Source of the DNA: Rhodospirillaceae bacterium | Lineage (GTDB): Bacteria > Pseudomonadota > Alphaproteobacteria > Bin65 | DNA length: 64,000 nucleotides | Assembly: GCA_011523655.1 (NCBI GenBank) | Contig: WTGH01000029.1 | Location: forward strand, 1-64,000 | Reading direction: 5' to 3' | Shown: positions 26,707 to 35,849 of the stretch, piece by piece | Layout: each line of letters starts with the position of its first letter | Numbering within the stretch: position 1 is the first letter of the stretch | The notes under the pieces: generated by a model | Databases searched by the model: none | Seen by the model: only the letters and a program-made list of their open reading frames with translations | Told to the model about the DNA's origin: nothing | Translations under genes and position numbers: made by a program

Positions 26707-28035
26707 CTACCCGAACACGACCGGTAGCGTCCGCGGCCCGCGCACCGTGCCGTCGGACCAGCGGACCTCGCCGTCGACCCGGTAGTCCGGGATCCGCTTC
26801 AGCCATTCCTCGATGCCGACCCGCAGCTCCATGCGCGCCAGGTTCGAGCCGACGCAGCGGTGGATGCCGAGGCCGAAGGCGCCGTGGCGGTTCTCCTGCC
26901 GGTCGAGCACGACCCTGTCGGCGTCCGGGAACATGGCCGGGTCGCGGTTGGCGGCCGGGAAGGACAGGAGCACCATCTCGCCCTTCTTCATCGGGCAGCC
27001 GCCCATCTCGACGTCCTTCTTGATCTCGCGCGCCATGGTGACCGGCGAATAGGCGCGCAGCAGCTCCTCGATCGCCGTCGGCATCAGGTCCGGCTCCTCG
27101 ATCAGGCGCCGCCGGTCGTCCCGGTGCTGGCCGAGATGCAGGATCGCGGCGCCGATCGAGCTCCAGGTCGTATCGATGCCGGCGATCATCAGCAGGTTGA
27201 GCGTGCCGAGCACATGGTTTTCCTCGAACGGCACGCCGTTCAGCGAGCCGTCCATCATCACCCGGATCAGGTCGGGCTCCGGCCCGTCGGGATCGGCCTC
27301 GCTCCGGCCCTGCTTGCGCAACTCGATATGGTGGCGGAAATAGTCGCGCATCGCCTTGGTCGCGTTCTTACCGATCTCGTCGTCGACGATGCCGATTTCC
27401 AGGATCTCGTGGATCCACCGTATGAACCGGTCGCTGTCGCGCACCGGCACGCCGAGCATGTAGGCGATGATACGCACCGGGATATGCCGGGCGTAGTGCT
27501 GGGCGGCGTCGCAGCGCCCGTCGGCGATGAAGTCGTCGATCAGCGCGTTGCAGACCCGGCGCGCCATCGGCTCCAGCTTGCCGACCTCCTGCGGCGTGAA
27601 GAAGGGCAGCAGCACCTGCTTGTGCGCCTTGTGCTCCGGCGGGTCGGAGGTGATCGGCGGTGCCGGCAGCGGCGGGTCCTCGTATTTCTTGTGGCGCAGG
27701 AGGATGCGGCGCGACGTGAAATGCTCGGTATCGTAGGCGATCGCCTTGACGTCCGCGTAGCGGGTCGGCAGCCAGGCGCCCTCGAAGCGTTCGGTGCGGG
27801 CGATCGGGCCCTTGCGCAGTTCGTCCCAGATCGGGAAGGGATTGTCGCGCCACTGCGGATCGAGATGGTCCCAGTCGGTGCGCCAGTCCGCGACCGGCGG
27901 CCGTTCCGGCGCCTCGTGCAGGGATTGCCCGGCCGGCGGCTGGCCGGTGACCGGGCAGGCGCCCGCCCCGGCGTCGGCGTCGGGTCGCGGCCCGGCTCCC
28001 CCGCGAGTCTCGCTGCCGGGCTTGCTGTCAGTCAT
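26707..28035 (-). CDS. Cytochrome P450
   Basis: 442 aa, bacterial class I type. The I-helix oxygen-binding motif AGIDTTW, the K-helix ExxR (EELLR) and the haem loop FGLGIHRCVGSNLARME with Cys394 are all present. The first 45 residues are a Gly/Pro/Ala-rich extension. The gene overlaps the upstream ferredoxin gene by 4 bp (ATGA), so the ferredoxin is its likely electron donor. The substrate is unknown; the reductase is not nearby. Confidence 0.93.
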   Translation of the reverse strand: MTDSKPGSETRGGAGPRPDADAGAGACPVTGQPPAGQSLHEAPERPPVADWRTDWDHLDPQWRDNPFPIWDELRKGPIARTERFEGAWLPTRYADVKAIAYDTEHFTSRRILLRHKKYEDPPLPAPPITSDPPEHKAHKQVLLPFFTPQEVGKLEPMARRVCNALIDDFIADGRCDAAQHYARHIPVRIIAYMLGVPVRDSDRFIRWIHEILEIGIVDDEIGKNATKAMRDYFRHHIELRKQGRSEADPDGPEPDLIRVMMDGSLNGVPFEENHVLGTLNLLMIAGIDTTWSSIGAAILHLGQHRDDRRRLIEEPDLMPTAIEELLRAYSPVTMAREIKKDVEMGGCPMKKGEMVLLSFPAANRDPAMFPDADRVVLDRQENRHGAFGLGIHRCVGSNLARMELRVGIEEWLKRIPDYRVDGEVRWSDGTVRGPRTLPVVFG

Positions 28036-28235
28036 CCCGCATCCTCCGCAATTTCGACGGCGTATTCCGGGCAGTTGGCCACGGCCAGGCGCGCCTTTTT
28101 CTCCAGTTCCGCCGGTACGGCGCCGTCGCCCACCGCCGTCGCGTTACCGAAATCGTCCAGCGCGAACAGTTCCGGCGCCAGCGCATGGCAGCGGCTGTGC
28201 CCTTCGCAGCGCTCGGGATCGACCCGTACTTTCAT
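28032..28235 (-). CDS. P450-associated [3Fe-4S]-type ferredoxin
   Basis: 67 aa. MKVRVDPERCEGHSRCHALA has the C-x2-H-x2-C arrangement in which His replaces the second cluster cysteine, typical of small ferredoxins paired with bacterial P450s. The last ligand is in VANCPEYAVEI. The stop overlaps the P450 start (ATGA). It would pass electrons from a reductase to the P450. Confidence 0.9.
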   Translation of the reverse strand: MKVRVDPERCEGHSRCHALAPELFALDDFGNATAVGDGAVPAELEKKARLAVANCPEYAVEIAEDAG

Positions 28236-28348
28236 GCGCCACTCCCTATGCTGGCGGTTTACCTGCTGCATGTTCCACGGATCGGCGGTAAAAGAAAAGG
28301 GCGCGGCCTGACCCAACGGCCGTTTGGTTGCGGCTGCCGGAGTCCTCT

Positions 28349-29497
28349 TCAGGCGAGAAGGCCGGCAAAGCAGGCATGGAGGGCCGGCATTTCTTCGATA
28401 CCGAAGCCGGGCGCGTCCGGCAGCGTCACCCGCCCGTCTTCGACGACCGCGCCGCCCGGCAGCCCGCCGATCGGCAGGGCGGCATCGAGCGCCACCTCGG
28501 CCATGCCGAGGCCGAGCGCCGCCACCGTGTGGAGCGCGAGGACATGGCCGGCATGGGGCGCAAAGCGCCGCGGCGACCAGCCCTTCGCGGTGAAACAGTC
28601 GACCATCCGGACATATTCCGGCAGGCCGTAGCTCAGCGAGATATCGAACTGCAGGAGGTCGCGGTCCGGCCGCAGGCCGCCGTGGCGCTGGAGGTTGCGA
28701 GCGTCGTCGAAGGAAAACAGGTTCTCGCCCGTGCCGATTGGCACCGGGAAGCGGCCGGCGATATCGGCCAGCCCGGCATAGTCGAGCGGGGAGACCGGCT
28801 CCTCGATCCAGGCGAGGTCGTAGTCCGCCAGCGCGGCCAGCCATCCGGCCGCCGTTTCCGGGTCCCAGACGCCGTTGGTGTCGAGCGCCAGGGCGCCCGG
28901 CCCGGCAATCTCCAAGGCCGCCTCGACCCGGGCGAGATCGGTTTCGAGCGGCGCGCCGCCGATCTTGATCTTGAAGGTCCGGAAGCCGCGGCCGCGGGCC
29001 TCGGCCAGCGAAGCGCACAGCGGCCCGGTATCGGCGGCGTCCGCGCCGTAATGGCCGCCCGTGCCGTAGACCGCAACTGTCGGCGCGCCTTCGCAACCAA
29101 AATAGCCGGCGATCGTGCGCCAGGCCGGTTCGCCGCGCTGGCGGGCCCGCAGGTCCCACAGCGCCATGTCGAGCACGCCGACCGCGCCGGCGCGCTCGCC
29201 GTGGCCGCCCGGCTTCTCGTTCGCCATCATGGCGCGCCAGGCCGCGGCGGGGTCGATCAGGCCGTCGCCGTCCAGCAGGGCGCCGGGGGCGGCGTCGCGC
29301 AGGCGCGGGACGAAGCGTTCGCGCAGAAGCGCGCCGTGGCCGTAGCGGCCGACCGAATCGAAGCCGAGGCCGCGGAGCGCGCCGCCGTCCGCTTCCACGA
29401 CGACCGCGCTGGCTGTCATGGCATCGTAGGCGATGCCGGCGTTGCGCAGGCCGGAGGCGAGCGAGACCGTCTTTTCGCGGATGGCGGTAATCTTCAT
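28349..29497 (-). CDS. Enolase-superfamily (mandelate racemase/muconate lactonizing type) enzyme
   Basis: 382 aa. The barrel has the KIKIG catalytic lysine pair near residue 165, acidic metal ligands in ALDTNGVWD and WIEEPVSP and GTGENLFSF, and a late histidine in FAPHAGHVLALH. This fits acid-sugar dehydratases such as tartrate or related dehydratases, though lactonizing or racemising roles cannot be excluded. The start is ATG 29497. VOC lies 25 bp upstream and the ferredoxin 113 bp downstream. Confidence 0.85.
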   Translation of the reverse strand: MKITAIREKTVSLASGLRNAGIAYDAMTASAVVVEADGGALRGLGFDSVGRYGHGALLRERFVPRLRDAAPGALLDGDGLIDPAAAWRAMMANEKPGGHGERAGAVGVLDMALWDLRARQRGEPAWRTIAGYFGCEGAPTVAVYGTGGHYGADAADTGPLCASLAEARGRGFRTFKIKIGGAPLETDLARVEAALEIAGPGALALDTNGVWDPETAAGWLAALADYDLAWIEEPVSPLDYAGLADIAGRFPVPIGTGENLFSFDDARNLQRHGGLRPDRDLLQFDISLSYGLPEYVRMVDCFTAKGWSPRRFAPHAGHVLALHTVAALGLGMAEVALDAALPIGGLPGGAVVEDGRVTLPDAPGFGIEEMPALHACFAGLLA

Positions 29498-29522
29498 GGC
29501 CGGCGGCGGCCGCCCCGCCCTG

Positions 29523-29930
29523 CTATCCGCCCTGTTGCCCGGCCTGGGTCCAGTCGTGGTCGGAAATGTCGAAGACGATGCCGTGATTGTCCTTGTACTT
29601 GGTCTCGGCATCGACGCCGGGATAATGGTCCGGCAACTGCATGAAGAAGGTCCCGCCGGCGTCCTCGATGCGCCGGCCGGTCTCGTCCAGGTCGTCGACG
29701 ATGAAGCCCATATGGTGCAGCCCGGCCCAGTCCGGCCCGTTGACCTGGCCGCCCCTGCCGTCCGGGAAATGGAGCAGAGTGAGGTTCATCACCCCGTCGC
29801 TCAGCATGACGGCGTTGCCGATCGGGCTCTCCGCCTCGCGCACCCGCTCGAGGCCGAACACCCGCTCGTAGAACCCGGCCGCCTTCTCCAGGTCCGGCAC
29901 CTGAAGCGCAATGTGGCGCAGCTTGGCCAT
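29523..29930 (-). CDS. VOC superfamily (glyoxalase/dioxygenase fold) protein
   Basis: 135 aa. Two beta-alpha-beta-beta-beta modules: LRHIALQVPDLEKAAGFYER at the N-terminus and GLHHMGFIVDDLDETGRRIE in the second half. Metal ligand candidates are His7, His73 and a late acidic residue. It could be a dioxygenase, epimerase or isomerase. It is the first gene of the minus-strand cluster running to 25897. Confidence 0.82.
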   Translation of the reverse strand: MAKLRHIALQVPDLEKAAGFYERVFGLERVREAESPIGNAVMLSDGVMNLTLLHFPDGRGGQVNGPDWAGLHHMGFIVDDLDETGRRIEDAGGTFFMQLPDHYPGVDAETKYKDNHGIVFDISDHDWTQAGQQGG

Positions 29931-30163
29931 GGCGCGCTCCTCCGTTGACGATGACAGAGGCCATTGTCGGCGAAACCGGGCGCGGCTGTCCAGCCGCGGA
30001 GGGGTCGCCGCACGATATGACGCCGGCAGAGCTGCGGATTGCCCCGCCGGCAGTACAGGTCCATATAGATCGCGGATACCCCGGTACCGTCTCTGCCTTC
30101 GGCACGCGGCCGGGGTAGTTTTTTAGGCGTCGGCGATCGGGCCGTTCGAAACGCCCCCGACCC

Positions 30164-30375
30164 GTCATCCCGACCGAAGCGTCCCCTCATCGTCATCCGG
30201 ACCGACCGTCCCCTCATCGTCATCCCGACCGACCATCCCCCATCGTCATCCCGACCGAAGCGAAGCGAGCGGAGGGACCTCGGCTCGAACCCGACGACAG
30301 GTACCCGGAGTCCCGCGACGAGATTCCTCCACTACGCCGCCCTTTGGGCGGCTTCGGTCGGAATGACGGCGAAAG
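30164..30375. repeat. Tandem GTCATCCCGACCGA repeats and dispersed element
   Basis: Four head-to-tail units of 26-28 bp beginning GTCATCC start at 30164, 30192, 30219 and 30245. They run into GAAGCGAAGCGAGCGGAGGG and, further on, CGGCTTCGGTCGGAATGACGG, the reverse complement theme. This is the dispersed CATCCCGACC...GGTCGGAATGACG family common in alphaproteobacterial spacers. The rest of the 521-bp gap (29931-30451) holds no gene I can support. Confidence 0.75.
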
Positions 30376-30451
30376 GCGAAGGAACCGGCGCTCGCGGTTG
30401 ACGGGCGCCGCGGAAAACGGCGATAATGGAATAAGTCTAATATAGGAGGAA

Positions 30452-31747
30452 ATGAATTTGTCCAAGAAAGCCGACCTGTTCGAACTCTATGCCGAAGACC
30501 CCGACGAAGCCGACCGGATCGTGTTCGGGCGCGAGGCGCATCCGGACCGCCGCGGGTTCCTGAAAGGCGCCGGCCTCGCCAGCATGGGCGCGCTGATCGG
30601 CGCGGCGATCCCGTTCCACCGCAACATGCCGTCGGGCTTCATCCCCGAAGCGCTCGCCGCCAGCAAGATGGCGATCGAGGGCAAGGACGGGCTGACCGTG
30701 CTCAACGACCGGCCGGTCAACGCCGAGACCCCGGCCCATCTGCTCAACGATGCGGTGACGCCGACCGCCCGGCACTTCATCCGCAACAACGGCATCGTGC
30801 CGGACGACATGGACCCGGCGGCCTGGAAGCTGCGCGTCGACGGCCTGGTCGATAGCGCCGCGACCTACAGCATCGACGACCTGAAGAAGAAGTTCGAGGT
30901 CGTGACCCAGCAGCTCACCATCGAGTGCGGCGGCAACGGCCGGGCATTCTTCGACCCGCCGGCGCGCGGCAACCAGTGGACGGTCGGCGCGGTCGCCAGC
31001 TCGAACTGGACCGGCGTGCGCCTGGCCGACGTGCTCAAGGCGGCGGGGGTCAAGCCAAACGTCGTCTACACCGCCCATGTCGGCGCCGATACGCACCTCT
31101 CCGGCAAGGAGGGCAAACTGCCGATCTCGCGCGGCGTGCCGATCGACAAGGCGATGAACCCGAGCAACCTGATCGCCTTCGGCATGAACGGCGGGCCGCT
31201 CCATGCGATGAACGGCGCGCCGCTGCGCCTGGTGATCCCCGGCTGGCCGGGCTCCTGCTCGCAGAAATGGCTGAAGCGGATCTGGCTGCGCGACAAGGTC
31301 CATGACGGGCCGAAGATGACCGGCAGCGCCTACCGGGTGCCGGACTATCCGGTGTCGCCAGGCGAGAAGGTGCCGAAGAGCGCCATGGGGATCATCCACG
31401 CCATGCCGGTGAAATCGCTGATCACGACGCCCAAGACCGGGCTGACCATCTCCGGCCGCGAGCTGGAGGTCGGCGGCCACGCCTGGGCGGGCGACGACAC
31501 GGTGGCGCGGGTCGACGTGTCGATGGATTTCGGCGCGTCCTGGCAGCAGGCCGAGCTGGGCAAGCCGGCGAACCCCTACGCCTGGCAGCACTGGAAGGCG
31601 ATGCTGAAATTCCCGCAGAAGGGCTATTACGAAGTCTGGGCCCGGGCGACCGACTCCCGCGGCGTCATCCAGCCCTTCGCCATCGCGTGGAACCCGAAGG
31701 GCTACCTGAACAACTCGATGCACCGCATCTCGGTTCGGGTCAGCTGA
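30452..31747 (+). CDS. sorA: Sulfite dehydrogenase molybdopterin subunit (SorA-like)
   Basis: 431 aa. A twin-arginine signal (DRRGFLKGAGLASMG, Arg33-Arg34) directs folded export to the periplasm. LTIECGGNGR carries Cys159, the molybdenum ligand of the sulfite-oxidase family, and the C-terminal Mo-co dimerisation domain has ISGRELEVGGHAWAG and RVDVSMDFGASW. It would oxidise sulfite to sulfate and pass electrons to the cytochrome c encoded next. The start has a strong AGGAGGA site 4 bp upstream. A homologue acting on another substrate remains possible. Confidence 0.88.
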   Translation: MNLSKKADLFELYAEDPDEADRIVFGREAHPDRRGFLKGAGLASMGALIGAAIPFHRNMPSGFIPEALAASKMAIEGKDGLTVLNDRPVNAETPAHLLNDAVTPTARHFIRNNGIVPDDMDPAAWKLRVDGLVDSAATYSIDDLKKKFEVVTQQLTIECGGNGRAFFDPPARGNQWTVGAVASSNWTGVRLADVLKAAGVKPNVVYTAHVGADTHLSGKEGKLPISRGVPIDKAMNPSNLIAFGMNGGPLHAMNGAPLRLVIPGWPGSCSQKWLKRIWLRDKVHDGPKMTGSAYRVPDYPVSPGEKVPKSAMGIIHAMPVKSLITTPKTGLTISGRELEVGGHAWAGDDTVARVDVSMDFGASWQQAELGKPANPYAWQHWKAMLKFPQKGYYEVWARATDSRGVIQPFAIAWNPKGYLNNSMHRISVRVS

Positions 31748-31752
31748 CCGCC

Positions 31753-32202
31753 ATGCCATCGCCGGCACGGGCCGCGGCCTTCGCCGCCGCGGCCCGGACG
31801 ATCCTGGCCGTGACGCTTGCCGTCCTGTTGGCGATGGCGGGCGGCGCGCTGGCGGCCGACGCACCGGCCGGCAAAGCCGGGCCGGAAAAGGCTGCGAACG
31901 CCCCCGCCGCCGGGTCGGACGACGATGAGGATGAGGACGAAGACGACGAGGACGAGGACGATTACGAGGGCATGCCGCCGGACGAGGGCCGCGACGAGGT
32001 CTTCGCCTACTGCAGCGCCTGCCATTCCATGAAGCTGGTCACCCAGCAGGGCCTGAACCGCGCCGACTGGGGCGAGGTCCTGGTCTACATGGTCGAGGAG
32101 CACGAGATGGCGGAAATCGAGCCGGAGGACGAAAAGCTGGTCCTCGACTATCTCGCCCGCTTCTACGGCCGGGACCGGCGGGCGCGGAAGATGGGGCGCT
32201 AG
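31753..32202 (+). CDS. sorB: Cytochrome c subunit of sulfite dehydrogenase (SorB-like)
   Basis: 149 aa. Signal peptide (about 1-35), then a run of almost pure Asp/Glu (about 56-70), then one haem-binding CSACH (87-91) with GLNRADWGEVLVYMVEEHEM following. Monohaem, periplasmic, and only 5 bp after sorA. The acidic run is unusual for the family; it may dock a basic partner cytochrome or be a tolerated linker. Confidence 0.85.
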   Translation: MPSPARAAAFAAAARTILAVTLAVLLAMAGGALAADAPAGKAGPEKAANAPAAGSDDDEDEDEDDEDEDDYEGMPPDEGRDEVFAYCSACHSMKLVTQQGLNRADWGEVLVYMVEEHEMAEIEPEDEKLVLDYLARFYGRDRRARKMGR

Positions 32203-32261
32203 CCCGGCGCAGGCGGCGGCGATAGTATTCCGCCGGCAACGGCGATACGGGCGGGTTCAAG

Positions 32262-33578
32262 GTGGAGCAGGAATTCCAGGCCGTTCTGGACGGCATCGAG
32301 GGCGACCGGGAAGCGCTGGCCGAGTTATGCCTGACCCTCGGCAACCTGCCCGACTATTCCGGTGAGGAACGGCAGGTCGGCGCGGCGGTCGTCGCCTGGC
32401 TGCACGAGGCGGGCATCGAGGCCCGGCTCCAGTTCATGGCGGCCGAGAGCGTCAACGCGATCGGCCTGATCCGCGGCACCGGCGACCGCGCCGGCGGCGG
32501 GCGCTCGCTCATTCTCAACGCCCATATCGACACCCAGGGCGCCCGGCCGGCCGGCAGCGAGGCGGCCGAGCAACGCCTGCGCGGCGCCTGGATCGAGGAC
32601 GGGCAGGTGTTCGGCCGCGGCCTCGCCAACGACAAGGCGCAACTGGCGGCGCAGATGATCGCCATGCGCGCCATCGTCCGGTCCGGCCTTGCGCTCAAGG
32701 AGGACCTTTTCCTCGCCGGAAGCGGCCAGGAAACCTCGGCGCCGCCCGCGGCCGCCGCGGACATCGCCGGCTGGTCCGGCGTCGGCCCGGCGTCCAGCCA
32801 GGTGCGCGAAGGCTACGGCGCGCGCTGGCTGGTCGAGCACGGCGTGGTCGCCGACTACGCGCTGATCAGCGAGGTCTCGGACTTCCGCGTCACGGTCGCC
32901 CAGGCAGGCTATCTGCGCCTGCGCATCGCCGTGCCGGGCAACATGGCCTACACCCCCGGCCTGCGCCGCAATGACGGGCCGGCCGGCAGCCCCAATCCGT
33001 TCGAGCGCGCGGCGCGGATCGTGCTGGCGCTGGAAGACTGGGCCCGGCGCTACGAAACCGAAGGGCGGGAGACCTTCCGGGGCGGCACGCTGGTGCCGAA
33101 AGCGCAGGTTCTGGAAATGCGCCCGGCCGGGCCGCCCTGGACCGAGGAACGGGACCATTGCCACATCTTCTTCGACGTCCGCCTGATGCCGAATGCCCAT
33201 GCGCCGGCGGTCCGCCGGCAGGTGTGCGAGGCGGTCGCCGCGACCGGCATCGAGGCGCAGATCGACGCCTACGATTTCAAGCGCGGCTATATCGCCGAAA
33301 ACGCCGAACCGCTGCTCGACGCCTTGCGCGCGGCCCATGAAACGGCGGTCGGCGGGCCGCTCGACTATACGGCGGCGCTCGAAATGAGTATGTGGCGCGA
33401 CAGCAACGCCTTCAACGAGGCCGGCATCCCCGCCATAGGCTACGGCCCGCCGGTCGCCGATCCGGGCGGGCCGCGCGGCGCGGCAGGCGTACAGCGGCCG
33501 GTCGCCCTCGACGACCTGGTCAAGCTGGCCAAGGTGTTCGCCCTGACGGCGCTGCAAATTTGCGGCGTCGCCGCGTGA
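32262..33578 (+). CDS. M20-family metallopeptidase/deacylase
   Basis: 438 aa from GTG 32262. LILNAHIDTQG (His88, Asp90) and FGRGLANDKAQLAAQM (Asp124) are the first M20 metal ligands. The usual Glu-Glu pair is not in its normal form (SGQETSAPPA) and the late histidine motif is weak, so catalysis may be altered. A lid/dimerisation domain lies in the middle (about 205-320). M20 enzymes cleave amide bonds in peptides, N-acyl amino acids or carbamates; the substrate is not predictable. Confidence 0.75.
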   Translation: MEQEFQAVLDGIEGDREALAELCLTLGNLPDYSGEERQVGAAVVAWLHEAGIEARLQFMAAESVNAIGLIRGTGDRAGGGRSLILNAHIDTQGARPAGSEAAEQRLRGAWIEDGQVFGRGLANDKAQLAAQMIAMRAIVRSGLALKEDLFLAGSGQETSAPPAAAADIAGWSGVGPASSQVREGYGARWLVEHGVVADYALISEVSDFRVTVAQAGYLRLRIAVPGNMAYTPGLRRNDGPAGSPNPFERAARIVLALEDWARRYETEGRETFRGGTLVPKAQVLEMRPAGPPWTEERDHCHIFFDVRLMPNAHAPAVRRQVCEAVAATGIEAQIDAYDFKRGYIAENAEPLLDALRAAHETAVGGPLDYTAALEMSMWRDSNAFNEAGIPAIGYGPPVADPGGPRGAAGVQRPVALDDLVKLAKVFALTALQICGVAA

Positions 33579-33597
33579 ACGGGTGAAAGCGAACGCG

Positions 33598-34647
33598 ATG
33601 CCCAGCCCGATCGACGGCGCGATTGACAGCCCGGCGGACTGGCGCGGCCCGGACCTGGCGCGGCGCACCGACTGGACCTGCCGGCTGACGGCGCAAGACC
33701 GGGCGGAGATCGACGCCGGCCTCGACCGGTGCATCGCCGGGGGCCGCCCGTTCGCCGACATGACCGCCGCCGACCTGCCGCTGGCGGCCTTCGCGCATCG
33801 GCTGCTGCACGCCCGGGAGGTGCTGGAAACCGGCTGCGGTATCTTCCTGTTCCGCGGCTTTCCGGTGGCGGGCCGCAGCGTCGACGACCTGCGCCGGCTC
33901 TACTGGGGCATCGGCCGGCACATCGGCACCGCCGTCTCCCAGAGCAAGCGCGGCGACATGCTGGGCGACGTGCGCGACATCGGCACCGACGTGTCCGGGC
34001 GCGAGGGCCGGGGCTACACCAGCCGGGCCGAGCTGGAGTTCCACACCGATTCGGCGGATGTCAGCGCGCTGTTTTTCCTCAGGACCGCCCGGGCCGGCGG
34101 CCTCAGCCGCTTCGTCAGTTCCGTGGCGATCCACAACGAGATCGCCCGGCAGCATCCGGAATTTCTGAAAACCCTGTATGAACCGTTTATCTGGAGCCGG
34201 CAGGGCCAGGAGCGCGCCGGCGAGGCGGCGTGGTACGGGCAGCCGATCTACGGCGTCGAGCGGGGCCATTTCGCCAGCCGCTACATCCGCACCCATATCC
34301 TGTCGGCGCAAAAACACCACGACGCGCCGCCGCTGACCGGGCTGCAACGCGACGCGCTGGCCGCCATCGACCGGCTGGCCGGCGACCCGGCTTTCTGCCT
34401 CGACATGATGCTCGAGCCGGGCGACATGGTGTTCCTGAACAGCCACACGACCTACCACGCCCGCACGGAATTCGAGGACCATCCGGAACCGGAGCGCAGG
34501 CGCCACCTGCTGCGCCTGTGGCTCTCGGTGCCGAACAGCCGCCCCCTGCCGGAGGGCTGGTCGGCCGTCTACCGGGACCGCCGGCCCGGCGCCGTGCGCG
34601 GCGGCGTTCCCGGCCATGCGGACCGGCCGGCCTACGCCACGACGTAG
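33598..34647 (+). CDS. TauD/TfdA-family Fe(II)/2-oxoglutarate dioxygenase
   Basis: 349 aa from ATG 33598; GTG 33583 is an alternative. The iron facial triad is His149 and Asp151 (EFHTDSADV) with His287 (TTYHARTEFED), and RRHLLRLWLS carries the 2-oxoglutarate-binding arginine. The family hydroxylates substrates as varied as taurine, phenoxyacetates and trimethyllysine. Proximity to sorAB suggests sulfite release from a sulfonate, but this member is not close enough to TauD to call. Confidence 0.85.
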   Translation: MPSPIDGAIDSPADWRGPDLARRTDWTCRLTAQDRAEIDAGLDRCIAGGRPFADMTAADLPLAAFAHRLLHAREVLETGCGIFLFRGFPVAGRSVDDLRRLYWGIGRHIGTAVSQSKRGDMLGDVRDIGTDVSGREGRGYTSRAELEFHTDSADVSALFFLRTARAGGLSRFVSSVAIHNEIARQHPEFLKTLYEPFIWSRQGQERAGEAAWYGQPIYGVERGHFASRYIRTHILSAQKHHDAPPLTGLQRDALAAIDRLAGDPAFCLDMMLEPGDMVFLNSHTTYHARTEFEDHPEPERRRHLLRLWLSVPNSRPLPEGWSAVYRDRRPGAVRGGVPGHADRPAYATT

Positions 34648-34687
34648 AGCCTCTCCGACCTTAACTTTCGACGTTCCGCCGGCCCGC

Positions 34688-34827
34688 CGATACGCCCCGT
34701 CCTTCGATACGCCCCGGCCTTGCGGCCGGGGCTACTCAGGATGAGGAGGTATAGTTTTGCGGCTCTTGAACCAACACCCCCCTCATCCCGAGTAGGCGCG
34801 CCAGCGCCGTATCGGGGGGGGGGGGGG
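34688..34827. repeat. Dispersed mosaic palindromic repeat, copy 4, ending in a 14-G tract
   Basis: CCTTCGATACGCCCCGGCC, GGCCGGGGCTACTCAGGATG, then CCCGAGTAGGCGCGCC and GCCGTATC, as in the other copies. Position 34814-34827 is an uninterrupted run of 14 G, where the other copies have only four or five. Either a slipped homopolymer or a sequencing/assembly error. It ends 3 bp before the stop codon of the next gene. Confidence 0.8.
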
Positions 34828-34830
34828 CAA

Positions 34831-35697
34831 TCATTCATTGCGGCTGCGGCCGAACCGGTCCTCGGTCGCCGCCCAGTCGTCGAAGCCGACGATCCGCTTG
34901 TATTCCTCGAAGCCGACGCCGGTTTCCCACAGCTTCATCTCGCCGGTGCGGAAATCGGCCAGGGCGTCCTGCATCGTCCGGGCGATGCGCAGGATCAGCG
35001 AGATGCCGTAGACGATGACGTCGAAGCCGAGGTCGTGCAGCCGCTCCGGCGGCAGGATCGGCGTGCGACCGCCCTCCAGCGGGTTGGCGAGCTGCGGCAC
35101 GTCGAAGGCGCCGCCGACGATCGCCAATTCCTCCTCGGTCTCCGGCGCCTCGACGAAGATGGCGTCGGCGCCGGCCTCGATGTAGGCGCGACCCCGGCGC
35201 AGCGCCTCGTCCAGCCCGTGGACGGCGCGGGCGTCGGTGCGCGCGACGATCATGGTGTCGGAATCGCGCCGGGCATCGAGCGCCGCGCCGATCTTGTCGA
35301 CCATGAAGGCGGCGTCGACGACATCCTTGCCCGCCATGTGGCCGCAGCGCTTGGGCCAAGTCTGGTCCTCGATCATGATCGCGCCGGCGCCCATGTCTTC
35401 GTAAGTGCGGACGGTGTGGGCGACATTCTTGACGTCGCCGTAGCCGTCGTCGCCGTCGACCAGCACCGGCAGGCCGGTCGCGCCCAGGATGTCGCGCACG
35501 CCGGCCGCGATCTCGCCGAGACCCTTGATGCCGATATCGGGCACGCCGTAACGCGCGCCGACCAGCGGGAAGCCGCCGATGAAGAAGGCGGGGTAGCCGG
35601 CCCGCTCGATCAGCCGGGCGCTCAGCCCGTCATGGGCGCCGATCAGGATCAGCGGATCGTCAGCGGCGAGAACGCTGCGGAAGGAAGCGCGGTGCAT
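34831..35697 (-). CDS. Isocitrate lyase/PEP mutase superfamily protein
   Basis: 288 aa. DGDDGYGDVKN (81-91) binds metal and substrate, and WPKRCGH (Cys118) is the catalytic-loop motif of the lyase branch (2-methylisocitrate lyase, oxaloacetate decarboxylase, dimethylmalate lyase, carboxyphosphonoenolpyruvate mutase). A C-C lyase acting on an oxaloacetate- or malate-like acid is likely. The start is ATG 35697; the frame upstream contains unrelated residues. The neighbours do not fix the substrate. Confidence 0.85.
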   Translation of the reverse strand: MHRASFRSVLAADDPLILIGAHDGLSARLIERAGYPAFFIGGFPLVGARYGVPDIGIKGLGEIAAGVRDILGATGLPVLVDGDDGYGDVKNVAHTVRTYEDMGAGAIMIEDQTWPKRCGHMAGKDVVDAAFMVDKIGAALDARRDSDTMIVARTDARAVHGLDEALRRGRAYIEAGADAIFVEAPETEEELAIVGGAFDVPQLANPLEGGRTPILPPERLHDLGFDVIVYGISLILRIARTMQDALADFRTGEMKLWETGVGFEEYKRIVGFDDWAATEDRFGRSRNE

Positions 35698-35849
35698 GAT
35701 CGTGTGTCTCCGGGTGGCGACGGCGGCGGGCGGCCATTCTAGCAGCCGATCCGGCCGCGCTGCGAACATGCTGCAACGCGACCCTGGGATATCTCCAGCG
35801 CCAGACCGGAAAATTGCGTTCAAATCTTCCAGCTACACCAGCCGGCAAA

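Noticed and set aside
30164..30260. CRISPR array
   Set aside because: The units are contiguous with no spacers and belong to a dispersed spacer-repeat family.
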